A stretch of 64,000 bases of DNA, from contig NZ_CP014991.1 of the NCBI RefSeq assembly GCF_001602095.1, forward strand, positions 62,001 through 126,000, read 5' to 3'. This DNA comes from Helicobacter himalayensis (GTDB taxonomy: Bacteria > Campylobacterota > Campylobacteria > Campylobacterales > Helicobacteraceae). The notes beneath the pieces were generated by a model, which worked only from the letters and a program-made list of their open reading frames with translations, was not told the origin of the DNA and searched no databases. Positions 25,490 through 34,391 of this stretch are shown here, piece after piece. The position numbers and the translations under genes were made by a program. The first letter of the stretch is position 1. Each line of letters starts with the position of its first letter.

Positions 25490-26570
25490 AGCGTGGCTGG
25501 ATAGCCTGATTGTTCGCAAGTTTTTGAGAATCTACCTTTTGCAAAAAGCGTGAGAGTGTCTCGGCGGCTTGCAAGTAGGCTTTTGCACTTCTGCTTTGTG
25601 GCTCAAAAAATACAATTGGCTTGCCATTATCCCCGCCTTCACGCACTTTGGGCTCAAGTGGGATTTGCGCTAGAAGTGTGCTTTCATAGCTTTTGGCAAG
25701 TTCATTTGTGGTGCTTTTGCCAAAAATTTCATATTCTTCCCCGCAATTTGGGCAAATAAAACCGCTCATATTTTCAATAATGCCTGCTATTGGGATATTG
25801 AGCTTGCTAAACATATCTAGACTGCGCGCGCTATCGTCTAAACTCACTTTTTGTGGCGTAGTGACAACCACACCAGCACTCACTGGCACACTTTGGGCAA
25901 ATGTCAGCTGTGCATCGCCCGTGCCCGGTGGCATATCTATCACAAGCACATCAAGCTCGCTCCACAGCACATCTGTAAGCATCTGCTCAATTGCGCGCAT
26001 CACCATAGGACCGCGCCAAATAAGGCTCTGCCCCTCTTCATACAGCACGCCGATACTCATCATTTCCACGCCATAGCTTTTTAGTGGGATAAGCTTTTTT
26101 TGCGCCTCATCAACTTCTGCCTTATTTGCATTCAGTCCTAGCATACGCGGGACATTTGGTCCATAAATATCCGCATCTAAAAGCCCTACTCTCTTGCCTT
26201 GCTGGGCAAGTGCAATGGCGAGATTTACGCTTGTTGTGGATTTCCCCACACCCCCTTTGCCTGAGCTCACCATCACAAAATGTTTGATTTGTGGTGCGAG
26301 ATTTTTACTCTGCGGCTCTGGTTTTGGTGCTGGCTCTGGGGTAGAGATATTTATTTTTGTATGCTCTAAGTTATGCGCCTTTAGCGCGCGTAAAATATCT
26401 TGCCCGAGTTTTGTGAGGATTTCATTTGAGCTTGAAGGAATGCTAATATCAATGCTAGGTGGCGTGCTCGTGGTGTCGATATTTTTGACAAAACCAAAGC
26501 TTACGATGTCTTTTTGAAAGTTTGGATAAATCACGCCCTTGAGAATCTCTAAAATTTCTTCTTGTGTCAT
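25488..26570 (-). CDS. mrp: Mrp/ApbC family iron-sulfur cluster carrier P-loop ATPase
   Basis: Mrp proteins carry and deliver Fe-S clusters. The 360-residue protein has an N-terminal MIP18/DUF59 domain (about 1-85) and the deviant Walker A VSSGKGGVGKSTTSVNLAIALAQQGKRVGLLDADIYGPNVPRMLG (about 100-145). It also has a DMPPGTGDAQLTF switch and the cluster-binding CPNC motif (FICPNCGEEYEIFG, about 275). GGAG precedes the ATG. fmt lies upstream on the same strand. Confidence 0.93.
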   Translation of the reverse strand: MTQEEILEILKGVIYPNFQKDIVSFGFVKNIDTTSTPPSIDISIPSSSNEILTKLGQDILRALKAHNLEHTKINISTPEPAPKPEPQSKNLAPQIKHFVMVSSGKGGVGKSTTSVNLAIALAQQGKRVGLLDADIYGPNVPRMLGLNANKAEVDEAQKKLIPLKSYGVEMMSIGVLYEEGQSLIWRGPMVMRAIEQMLTDVLWSELDVLVIDMPPGTGDAQLTFAQSVPVSAGVVVTTPQKVSLDDSARSLDMFSKLNIPIAGIIENMSGFICPNCGEEYEIFGKSTTNELAKSYESTLLAQIPLEPKVREGGDNGKPIVFFEPQSRSAKAYLQAAETLSRFLQKVDSQKLANNQAIQPR

Positions 26571-26638
26571 AATAAACTCCGTGTTGTTGTGTTTTGGTTG
26601 TTTGTGGTTTTTAACAAAAAAAAGTAAATTAAGTTGTT

Positions 26639-27562
26639 CTAATTTGCGCCTAAGATATCACCAATTTGCAAACGCGCGCCTTGCAAATACGCAAATGCAC
26701 TCATCGTATTTTTGCTTGGTGGCTGAATCTTAGAAATCTTTAAACTCCCGCGCTCACAGCCCACACGCACAAAATCTTTGGTAATTTCTAGAATCTCACC
26801 GGCTCTAAATTGCCCATCACTCCTAAATCCTAGTATTTCGCTAAGTTTAAGTCCATTTTCACAAAATACACTAGGCCAGATTCTAAATGCACGATAAGCG
26901 TTAAAAATCCCGCGCGCATCGTGGAATCTCACCAGCCCTTGCTCTTTTTTAATTTTCTTGCAATAAGTAGAATCTGCACCACATTGCTTCAGTGGCAGAA
27001 TATTTTCTTGTAAAGTGCGTAAAAATACGCGCGCTCCGAGTTTTGCAAGGCTAGATTCTAGCTCTTGTATATCCTGCCCCGTGTTTTTTATGTAGCCAAA
27101 TCCTAGCACCGCGCCAGAATCTAAGCCCTTTTCCATTTGCATAACACTTACGCCAAAAAAATCTAAATCCTCTAAAATCATTTGTTGCAACGGACTTGCG
27201 CCTCGCAAATGTGGCAAAAGCGAAGCGTGGATATTCACACAAGGTGCGAGGTTTAAAATCTCTTGGGGAATAATGCATCCATATGCCACGACAAGGATAA
27301 GGTCAATTTCAAGTCCGCGCAAGGTTTGAGAATCTACGCGTTCTGGTTGCAAAATTGGCAAATGTGGGAAATGGTGGGAAAAAAAATCCTTGCAAATTGG
27401 CGCTTTAAGTTGCATTTTGCGCCCACTTGGTTTATCTTGCTGTGTGAGAAGTCCCACAAATTCGATATTTTCATTATGCTTAGTATTTTTGTTGTGAATC
27501 TCCTCAAACACGATTTTTGCAAATTCTGGCGTGCCTGCAAGGAGGACTTTTAGAGGATTCAT
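26639..27562 (-). CDS. fmt: Methionyl-tRNA formyltransferase
   Basis: Fmt formylates initiator Met-tRNA. The 307-residue protein has the N-terminal formyltransferase domain with VLLAGTPEFAKIVFEEI, LLTQQDKPSGRKMQLKAPICKDF and the catalytic VNIHASLLPHLRGASPLQQMILEDLDFFGVSVMQMEKGLDSGAVL (Asn-His-Asp set). An OB-like C-terminal domain for tRNA follows. AAGGAG lies before the ATG. Confidence 0.95.
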   Translation of the reverse strand: MNPLKVLLAGTPEFAKIVFEEIHNKNTKHNENIEFVGLLTQQDKPSGRKMQLKAPICKDFFSHHFPHLPILQPERVDSQTLRGLEIDLILVVAYGCIIPQEILNLAPCVNIHASLLPHLRGASPLQQMILEDLDFFGVSVMQMEKGLDSGAVLGFGYIKNTGQDIQELESSLAKLGARVFLRTLQENILPLKQCGADSTYCKKIKKEQGLVRFHDARGIFNAYRAFRIWPSVFCENGLKLSEILGFRSDGQFRAGEILEITKDFVRVGCERGSLKISKIQPPSKNTMSAFAYLQGARLQIGDILGAN

Positions 27563-27598
27563 TACTTTTACTCCTTAAGCTCTTTAGATTCTTAAATT

Positions 27599-28786
27599 TT
27601 AGCAACCTTGCGCCAAATCCTCTAAAACTTGCTTTTTATATACTAAAAAGCGGTTTTGCAAGATAGCTTTGCGCGCATTTTGGGTGAGCTGATGATAAAA
27701 ATAGAGATTATGGATAGTAGAAAGCCTATGATAGGTAATCTCACTACTTCTATAAAGATGATGTAAATACGCGCGCGAGTAGTTTTGGCACACATAGCAC
27801 GCGCAGTTTTCATCAAGTGGCTTGGTATCTAGCCCAAAGCGCGAGGATTTAATATTGAGTTTGCCTTTGCTTGTGAAAATGCTAGCATTGCGCGCATTGC
27901 GAGAAGGCATCACACAATCAAACATATCCACCCCGCGCGCGATAGCTTCCAAAATATCTTGTGGTGTGCCTACGCCCATAAGATAGCGCGGTTTATTTTC
28001 AGGCATATAGGGCGTGGTAAATTCTATCGCCTCTTGCATTTCCTGCGCGCTTTCTCCCACAGCGAGCCCACCTATCGCATAGCCATCAAAATCGCCTAGC
28101 TCTACTAATCTTAGCGCACATTCCTTGCGCAACTTGGAATCCACCCCACCTTGAACGATTGCAAAAAGATGATTTGTGGGATTTGCGTCCTTTTTCTTTT
28201 GCTCTAGGTGGTATTGTAGGCTTGTTTGTGCCCATTGTATTGTGCGTTCAAGTGCCTTTTGTAGCCTTTCTCTTGTCGCGGGCAATCCCACAAGCTCATC
28301 TAGCACCATACAAATATCGCTATTTAGTGCGTATTGAATATCTAGCACTTTTTTGGGCGTAAAAAGATGCTTGCTCCCATCAATGTGGGATTTAAACTCC
28401 ACGCCATCATCGCTAATTTTTACATTTTTCCCCAAGCTAAATGCTTGAAATCCCCCGCTATCGCTTAGATAATTTCCGCTAAAATTTGCAAATTTGTGAA
28501 TCCCGCCAAAAAATCTCAAACGTTCAATCGCACCTAAGTGGGTAGATTTTACAGAATCTATACCTTGTTTTTGCAAGCGTAAATACATATGGTAGGTATT
28601 TGCAAGGATAATTTTTGAGCCAATGTGATGTGTTATATCATTGCTATCAAGTGCTTTTATGCAGCCTTGCGTGCCAACAGGCATAAACACAGGCGTTTCT
28701 ACTACGCCGTGAGCCAAATGCAAACTTAGTGCGCGCGCTTTTGCATTGTTTTGAGAATCTATCTTGCTTTGGATTTGTATTTGCAT
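27599..28786 (-). CDS. tgt: Queuine tRNA-ribosyltransferase (tRNA-guanine transglycosylase)
   Basis: Tgt swaps guanine 34 for preQ1 in tRNAs with GUN anticodons. The TIM-barrel protein of about 395 residues shows FSGNYLSDSGGFQAFSLG (active-site aspartate), FAIVQGGVDSKLRKE, and the zinc site CACYVCQNYSRAYLHHLYRSSEITYHRLSTIHNLYFY. The ATG at 28786 is preceded by TAGGAG at eight bases; a longer GTG frame from 28810 would place that site inside the gene. It is divergent from the TrkA-like gene. Confidence 0.94.
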   Translation of the reverse strand: MQIQIQSKIDSQNNAKARALSLHLAHGVVETPVFMPVGTQGCIKALDSNDITHHIGSKIILANTYHMYLRLQKQGIDSVKSTHLGAIERLRFFGGIHKFANFSGNYLSDSGGFQAFSLGKNVKISDDGVEFKSHIDGSKHLFTPKKVLDIQYALNSDICMVLDELVGLPATRERLQKALERTIQWAQTSLQYHLEQKKKDANPTNHLFAIVQGGVDSKLRKECALRLVELGDFDGYAIGGLAVGESAQEMQEAIEFTTPYMPENKPRYLMGVGTPQDILEAIARGVDMFDCVMPSRNARNASIFTSKGKLNIKSSRFGLDTKPLDENCACYVCQNYSRAYLHHLYRSSEITYHRLSTIHNLYFYHQLTQNARKAILQNRFLVYKKQVLEDLAQGC

Positions 28787-28820
28787 CAACAAAACTCCTA
28801 AAATATACACTACTTTTTGT

Positions 28821-28826
28821 TATAAT
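28821..28826 (+). promoter_or_regulatory. -10 box for the TrkA-like/aroB/mscS cluster
   Basis: TATAAT follows TTTTTGT in the gap between tgt and the TrkA-like gene, 33 bases before the TTG start. No -35 is evident. Confidence 0.5.
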
Positions 28827-28858
28827 GCACCCTTAATTTTGCGCTTTTAAGGACTTTT

Positions 28859-30346
28859 TTGAAAAAAACACTCGTGCTTGCTGATGGAATTGTAGCAAAG
28901 ATTTTTATCCAAAAAATTGTGACACAATACTTTAATAATAACTCTTATATCATCGTTTGTAAGGACAGCGCAATGCTCCCCGCGCAGATTCCAAGCTCGA
29001 TTGAGGCTTTTGTGCTAGATTACACCTCTGCCTTTAGGCTTTCAAATATCTTTGAAGAGACTTTGCAAGATGTGTTTATTATTATTGAGAATCCAAAAGA
29101 GCGCTTTGTGCTGTATGATTTGGTGCGTGAGTTTAATCCAAAAATTAAAATCGTGCTTTTTAATAACCACGAATTTACCACACACACAGCGCAAGGCACG
29201 GATAATGCGGCGGTTACATTGCGAGAGGATTTACAAAAAAAAGGTGAAGTTGATACAAATTTAGTCGTGATAGATTCTGAAAATCTTGTCGCAAATCGCC
29301 TTACACAACGTCTCCCAAATGTCCCACTTATCCCTAGGGGCTTTGGGCTAGAACAAGGTGAGTTGATGGAAATCGCTGTGCCACCGGGAAGCATTTTTTC
29401 CTATCGCCACATAGGTTCAATCCAGCAAAAAAAATGGCGCATTGTTGGAATCTATCGCCGAGCCGAGCTTATTTTAGCCTCGCATTCTCTTGTGATTTTG
29501 CCAAATGATGTGTTGCTTGTGGCAGGTGATTCTGTCGTGCTAAGTGATGTGTATAGGCGCGCAAGAAGCGATATTGGACAGTTTCCTTCGCCTTTTGGGA
29601 AGGATATTTTTCTCTATGTTGATGCAAGTTTGTCAGAAGAGCTTTCTTTGCTTGGTGCGCTAGAAGATGCGCTTTTTTTGCACAAACATTTAAAAAACAA
29701 TCAGCTTGTTATACAAGTATTAAATCCCGCAAATATGGAGCTTTTGGACAAAATCCGCGAAACTATCGCAAAAAGCAATGCGCCAAAAGTGCAGTTAAAT
29801 TTTGTATATAGAATCAGTGATTTTCCCACACTTTTAGAAAGCGACACCAAAAAGCGTCCGGGGCTTATCATCATCAATCAGGATATTTTCTTCTCACGCA
29901 AAAATCGTTCAGTCCTCTATAAAAGTGGCGTGCCGGTGCTAAAGGTGGGAAATGAGCGCATAGAGCAAATAAAAAGAAGTTTTTTGATTGTGGATTCTAA
30001 TTTGCAAAAGGCGGAAAATATTGCTTCCGTGATGTTTGATATTTCTAGGCAATTACAGCTTGGCACGAGATTCTATGACTTTGACCCAGATTCAAACCAC
30101 CAACACACGCTTTTAAATAACATTGAGAATCTTGCAAAAATTTTCTCTCAACAGCCAGAAATAACGCTTTCAAACTCTTTTAACCCAATTTTATTTTTAC
30201 AACAAAATGCAGAAGTATTTTTGCAGTTTATTCCCTTTGATAGCTCTATCACGCGCACGAAATTGCTCGCGTTTGTGTCGGTGGATTCTCATACGCTTTC
30301 TTTCCTTATAGAGAAAAATCCACAAATTTTTATTCCATATTCATAA
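28859..30346 (+). CDS. TrkA-related (RCK-domain) potassium-transport regulatory protein
   Basis: This 495-residue soluble protein belongs to the TrkA-like group found in Campylobacterota. Residues 1-140 form a Rossmann-like RCK region (TLVLADGIVAKIFIQKI, DVFIIIENPKERFVLYDLV). Residues about 160-235 look like a TrkA-C domain (ELMEIAVPPGSIFSYRHIGSI, then IYRRAELILASHSLVILPNDVLLVAGDSVVL). The C-terminal half (about 245-495) is unassigned. It starts with TTG, AAGGA seven bases ahead. It heads the conserved cluster with aroB, mscS, mtaB and the FtsH-like gene. A K+ or osmotic role is inference. Confidence 0.68.
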   Translation: MKKTLVLADGIVAKIFIQKIVTQYFNNNSYIIVCKDSAMLPAQIPSSIEAFVLDYTSAFRLSNIFEETLQDVFIIIENPKERFVLYDLVREFNPKIKIVLFNNHEFTTHTAQGTDNAAVTLREDLQKKGEVDTNLVVIDSENLVANRLTQRLPNVPLIPRGFGLEQGELMEIAVPPGSIFSYRHIGSIQQKKWRIVGIYRRAELILASHSLVILPNDVLLVAGDSVVLSDVYRRARSDIGQFPSPFGKDIFLYVDASLSEELSLLGALEDALFLHKHLKNNQLVIQVLNPANMELLDKIRETIAKSNAPKVQLNFVYRISDFPTLLESDTKKRPGLIIINQDIFFSRKNRSVLYKSGVPVLKVGNERIEQIKRSFLIVDSNLQKAENIASVMFDISRQLQLGTRFYDFDPDSNHQHTLLNNIENLAKIFSQQPEITLSNSFNPILFLQQNAEVFLQFIPFDSSITRTKLLAFVSVDSHTLSFLIEKNPQIFIPYS

Positions 30347-30355
30347 AGGATTTTT

Positions 30356-31399
30356 ATGCAGGAAGTTTCAATTCAAACCCCAGCCCACAGCTACAAAGTC
30401 CATATTGCAAACACATTGCCAAAAATTGCGCATAAAAGCAAGGTGCTTATTGTCTCAAATCCCAAAGTCGCGGGATTGCATTTGCAAAGCTTACTAGCAA
30501 ATATCCAAGCAAAAGAAGTGTATGTGTGTGTAATCCCAGATGGCGAGCGCTACAAAACAATGCAAAGCGTGGAAAGTATTTTAGAATGCGCTTTTACACA
30601 TCGCCTTGATAGAAATTCTTGTTTTGTGGCTTTTGGTGGTGGTGTAGTGGGTGATATTGTGGGTTTTGCAGCAGGGATTTTTCAACGAGGTGTAAGCTTT
30701 ATGCAGATTCCCACAACGCTTTTAGCACAAGTAGATTCAAGCGTTGGCGGAAAAACGGGTATAAATAATCATTTTGGTAAGAATCTTATCGGGCTTTTTC
30801 ATCAGCCAAAAGCCGTGTATGCAAATCTTTCTTTTTTGCAAACGCTAGATTCTCGCGAGTTTAGCGCGGGTGTGGCGGAGATTATCAAAATGGCGGTGTG
30901 CTTTGATGAAGTGTTTTTTGAATTTTTAGAGCAAAATGATTTGAGTGATTTTAAACATTTGCAATACGCGGTGGCAAAGAGCGTGGAGATAAAGGCTAGG
31001 GTCGTAAATGAAGATGAGAAAGAAAAGGGAATCCGTGCCGCGCTTAATTATGGGCATACTTTTGGGCATGTGATTGAAAATCTCACGCACTATAGTAGCT
31101 TTTTGCACGGGGAATGCGTGGCAATTGGTATGAATATGGCAAATAGGCTTGCTTACAAACTTAATCTCTTGCAAGATTCTCAGTGTGCGCGTATAGAGAA
31201 GCTTTTAGAGCGTTATAATTTACCGACGCGCTACAAAATTAGCAATTGCGCGGAATTTTATGAAAAATTTTTCCTTGATAAAAAGAGCAAGGATTCTCAA
31301 CTCACTTTTATCCTACCACAAGGTTTAGGCGGTGTGCAGATACGCAATGACATAGACAAAGGCGTGATTATGGAAGTTTTAGGGGAATTTAGCAAGTGA
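30356..31399 (+). CDS. aroB: 3-dehydroquinate synthase
   Basis: AroB converts DAHP to 3-dehydroquinate in the shikimate pathway. The 347-residue protein shows the NAD-binding DRNSCFVAFGGGVVGDIVGFAAGIFQRGVSFMQIPTTLLAQVDSSVGGKTGINNHFGKNLIGLFHQP block (about 80-150) and zinc ligands in RAALNYGHTFGHVIE and FLHGECVAIGM. AAAGGA precedes the ATG. Its stop overlaps the mscS start. Confidence 0.96.
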   Translation: MQEVSIQTPAHSYKVHIANTLPKIAHKSKVLIVSNPKVAGLHLQSLLANIQAKEVYVCVIPDGERYKTMQSVESILECAFTHRLDRNSCFVAFGGGVVGDIVGFAAGIFQRGVSFMQIPTTLLAQVDSSVGGKTGINNHFGKNLIGLFHQPKAVYANLSFLQTLDSREFSAGVAEIIKMAVCFDEVFFEFLEQNDLSDFKHLQYAVAKSVEIKARVVNEDEKEKGIRAALNYGHTFGHVIENLTHYSSFLHGECVAIGMNMANRLAYKLNLLQDSQCARIEKLLERYNLPTRYKISNCAEFYEKFFLDKKSKDSQLTFILPQGLGGVQIRNDIDKGVIMEVLGEFSK

Positions 31400-33102
31400 A
31401 GGTGATTGTTTTTCTTTGTGGTTTATTTTTTGCAAGTGTGAGTTTTGGGCAAAATGTTGCTGAAGTAAAAGCGCTAGAATCTAAGCTTGCGCACATTGAA
31501 CAAACCATTGTGCAAAGCAATAATCCGTGGCTAAAGCAGTATGAAAATATCAAAACCTATGGGAATTTGAGCGAAGAGATTGAAAGGATTGAATCTGAAC
31601 TTAGTACCTTAGAATCCCACACTAAAGATATTTCACAAATTAACCAACTCAAATCCTCTCTCCAAACGCTCAAAAAGCAGCTTGAGCTTGTAGAATCTTA
31701 TGCTAAAAATCCCTATGACCAACTCCTTGATACACCAGATATTAAGGACGTTCCACATATTACAAATCCAATTTTAATTGTGAGTGGATATTCTTTTATT
31801 AAAAATTTGCAACTCCATCAAAACACAATGGAACACAACCAAAAAATGCTTGATAGCTTGCTTGAAAATTTGGAGCAAAAATATGATATTTCTCAAATAC
31901 TAGCCGTGCATTATCGCAGTATTCCAAATGAAGGCGCAAAAGTAAAAGAGTATGAGAAGCAACTTTTAGAGCTTAAAAAAATGATCCAAAGTCTAGGCTC
32001 GGCGCAAAAGATTCTCAAAACTTCCAATGAGATTTATTTCAAAAATATTGATGATGTGAAAAATTCATTAGAAGGCGAGATTAAAGAGCAAATTTTTAAG
32101 ATGATTTCTATTGCGATTGCTATCGTGGCAATTATCCTCATCGCACTTTCAATTAAGCTTGCTTTGCGTAAATATTTAGACGATAAGCGCGTTTATACCG
32201 CAAATAAAGTGATTAATTTTTTAAATATTAGCCTTGTGGCGATTATCTTGCTCTTTTCATATTTGGAGAATGTAACTTATTTGGTGGCGATTTTGGGTTT
32301 TGCATCAGCTGGTTTGGCGATTGCGATGAAAGATTTATTTATGAGTGTGCTTGGGTGGTTTGTCATCGTGCTTGGAGGAAGCGTACATGTAGGCGATAGG
32401 GTTAAAGTCATCAAAGATGGCGCAGTGTATGTGGGCGATGTGCTTGATATTTCTGTGCTACGTCTTACGATTTATGAGGACATTACGCTTACTTCTTATA
32501 TGGAAAATCGCCGTGCGGGGCGCATTATCTTTATCCCAAATAATTATGTTTTCACCACACTTCTTGCAAACTACACGCACGCTGGCATCAAAACTGTGTG
32601 GGACGGGATAGACTTCACCATTACTTTTGATAGCAATTATAAAAAAGCACTTAAAATCGCCACCGAGATTGGTAAAAAATATTCCAAAGGTTACACAGAA
32701 ATCACACGCAAGCGTATGGAGCGTTTAAAGGATAGATTCTCATTACGCAATATGAATCTAGAAACGCGCGCTTTTTGTATGCTAGAGCCAAATGGCATTA
32801 GGATTTCGCTTTGGTATCAAGTCAATTCTTACGCTACACTCACGCTTAGAAGCACGATTTCTGCTGAAATCATTGAGCATATTTTGCAAGAAGATGACAT
32901 ACATATCGCTTACCAAACGACAAAAATTGTCACCAAAGGAGGCGATGGAATTGGCAATAAACCTTTTATGCCAGAGGATTTGCAAAATCCTAACGCGCAC
33001 CACACTAGCCATTCTAGCCACCCTAATTACGTTAGCTACGCGCATAATGCTTCGCCAAAAACCCCGCCATTTGCACCAAATAACAAGGAAGATGGAATCT
33101 AA
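31396..33102 (+). CDS. MscS-family mechanosensitive channel with long periplasmic coiled coil
   Basis: This channel opens under membrane tension. The 568-residue protein has a signal peptide (1-18) and a periplasmic coiled-coil domain (about 20-230). Helices follow at about 240-265 and 280-300. The pore helix is VTYLVAILGFASAGLAIAMKDLFMSVLGWFVIVLGGSVHVGDRVKV (about 305-345), with the beta domain and the C-terminal cytoplasmic part after it. The last 45 residues form an H/N/P/S-rich tail (AHHTSHSSHPNY). It starts with GTG inside the end of aroB. The N-terminal domain makes it larger than E. coli MscS and closer to MscK-like forms. Confidence 0.88.
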   Translation: MKVIVFLCGLFFASVSFGQNVAEVKALESKLAHIEQTIVQSNNPWLKQYENIKTYGNLSEEIERIESELSTLESHTKDISQINQLKSSLQTLKKQLELVESYAKNPYDQLLDTPDIKDVPHITNPILIVSGYSFIKNLQLHQNTMEHNQKMLDSLLENLEQKYDISQILAVHYRSIPNEGAKVKEYEKQLLELKKMIQSLGSAQKILKTSNEIYFKNIDDVKNSLEGEIKEQIFKMISIAIAIVAIILIALSIKLALRKYLDDKRVYTANKVINFLNISLVAIILLFSYLENVTYLVAILGFASAGLAIAMKDLFMSVLGWFVIVLGGSVHVGDRVKVIKDGAVYVGDVLDISVLRLTIYEDITLTSYMENRRAGRIIFIPNNYVFTTLLANYTHAGIKTVWDGIDFTITFDSNYKKALKIATEIGKKYSKGYTEITRKRMERLKDRFSLRNMNLETRAFCMLEPNGIRISLWYQVNSYATLTLRSTISAEIIEHILQEDDIHIAYQTTKIVTKGGDGIGNKPFMPEDLQNPNAHHTSHSSHPNYVSYAHNASPKTPPFAPNNKEDGI

Positions 33103-34391
33103 TGCGTGTATTTTTTAAAACCTTTGGTTGTAGGAGCAATCTTTTTGACACACAGGTAATGATTGCGAATCTAAAGGACTTTGAGTGTGTGCAAAATGAA
33201 GAGAGCGCGGATATTATTGTGATAAATTCTTGCACCGTCACCAATGGAGCGGATTCTGGCGTGCAAAGCTACATTAATAAATTTAAAGATAGCAAAAAGC
33301 TTTATTTCACAGGTTGCGGGATAGAATCCAAAGGCAGACAAAATTTTGAAAAAAACACGACCTTTGGCACTTTCCCGCATAGTTTGAAAGAAAATATTAA
33401 CGCGCTTTTACTTGAAAAAAAACGTTTTTTTTATGAGGAAAAAACGCCAGAACATATTGACAGCACGCTTGTGAGTGAATTTGTCGGCAAAAGGCGCGCG
33501 TTTGTGAAAATCCAAGAAGGCTGTGATTTTGCGTGCAGTTATTGCATTATCCCAAGTGTGCGAGGCAAGGCACGAAGTTTCCCTATGCCAAAGATTTTAG
33601 AGCAATTGCAACACTTGCTAGATTCTGGAATGAGTGAAATTATCCTAACCGGCACGAATGTCGGAAGCTATGGTCGGGATTTTGGGAGTGATATCAGCGC
33701 GCTAGTGAAAGAAATTTTCAAACTCAAGGGCTTAAAGCGCCTGCGTATAGGAAGTCTAGAGCCAAGTCAAATAACAGAGGAATTTTTAGAGCTTATCCAA
33801 TCACCACTTTTTGAAAAGCATTTGCATATTGCGTTACAACACACAAGCAACACAATGTTAGAGATTATGAATCGTCAAAATCGTGTAGAAAGCGATAAGG
33901 CACTTTTTGCGCGATTACGCGAAAAAGGATTTTTCTTGGGCACAGATTTTATTGTCGCACATCCGGGGGAAAGCGCGCAAGTGTGGGAAGAGGCACTGGA
34001 GAATTTTAAAGAAATGCAAATAACGCATTTGCACCCTTTTATCTATTCTCCAAGGAATGGCACGCGCTCAAGTGGGCTGAAAAATTGCACTTTGGGCGAT
34101 GAGGCAAAAAAACGCTTGCATATTCTCAAACAAATTGTAGAATCTAACAATCTCAAAGCTAGGCTAGAGTATCAAAAATGCGCAGATTCTAAGCCCTTGC
34201 AAGTGTTGATAGAATCAAGCAAAGAAAATCAATTTTTTGGGCTTGATGAGTTTTTTAATAAAATCACACTAGAAACAAATCCCAAATTAGAAGTAAATTC
34301 TGAATCTGCCCTCAAGTCCCTTGAAAATGGGCAGTGGCTGGAAGTAAGCCAATATGTCCCGCAGAAAGGAAAAAATTATGCAAAAATATAA
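33102..34391 (+). CDS. mtaB: tRNA t6A37 methylthiotransferase MtaB-like
   Basis: MtaB adds a methylthio group to t6A37 of tRNA. The 429-residue radical-SAM protein has an N-terminal UPF0004 domain (FFKTFGCRSNLFDTQVMIANL, INSCTVTNGADSGVQSYI, FTGCGIESKG, giving three cluster cysteines). The radical-SAM motif is EGCDFACSYCIIPSVRGKARSF (C-x3-C-x2-C). The TRAM domain is near the C-terminus. It shares the TAATG junction with mscS and overlaps the FtsH-like gene by 14 bases. Confidence 0.88.
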   Translation: MRVFFKTFGCRSNLFDTQVMIANLKDFECVQNEESADIIVINSCTVTNGADSGVQSYINKFKDSKKLYFTGCGIESKGRQNFEKNTTFGTFPHSLKENINALLLEKKRFFYEEKTPEHIDSTLVSEFVGKRRAFVKIQEGCDFACSYCIIPSVRGKARSFPMPKILEQLQHLLDSGMSEIILTGTNVGSYGRDFGSDISALVKEIFKLKGLKRLRIGSLEPSQITEEFLELIQSPLFEKHLHIALQHTSNTMLEIMNRQNRVESDKALFARLREKGFFLGTDFIVAHPGESAQVWEEALENFKEMQITHLHPFIYSPRNGTRSSGLKNCTLGDEAKKRLHILKQIVESNNLKARLEYQKCADSKPLQVLIESSKENQFFGLDEFFNKITLETNPKLEVNSESALKSLENGQWLEVSQYVPQKGKNYAKI

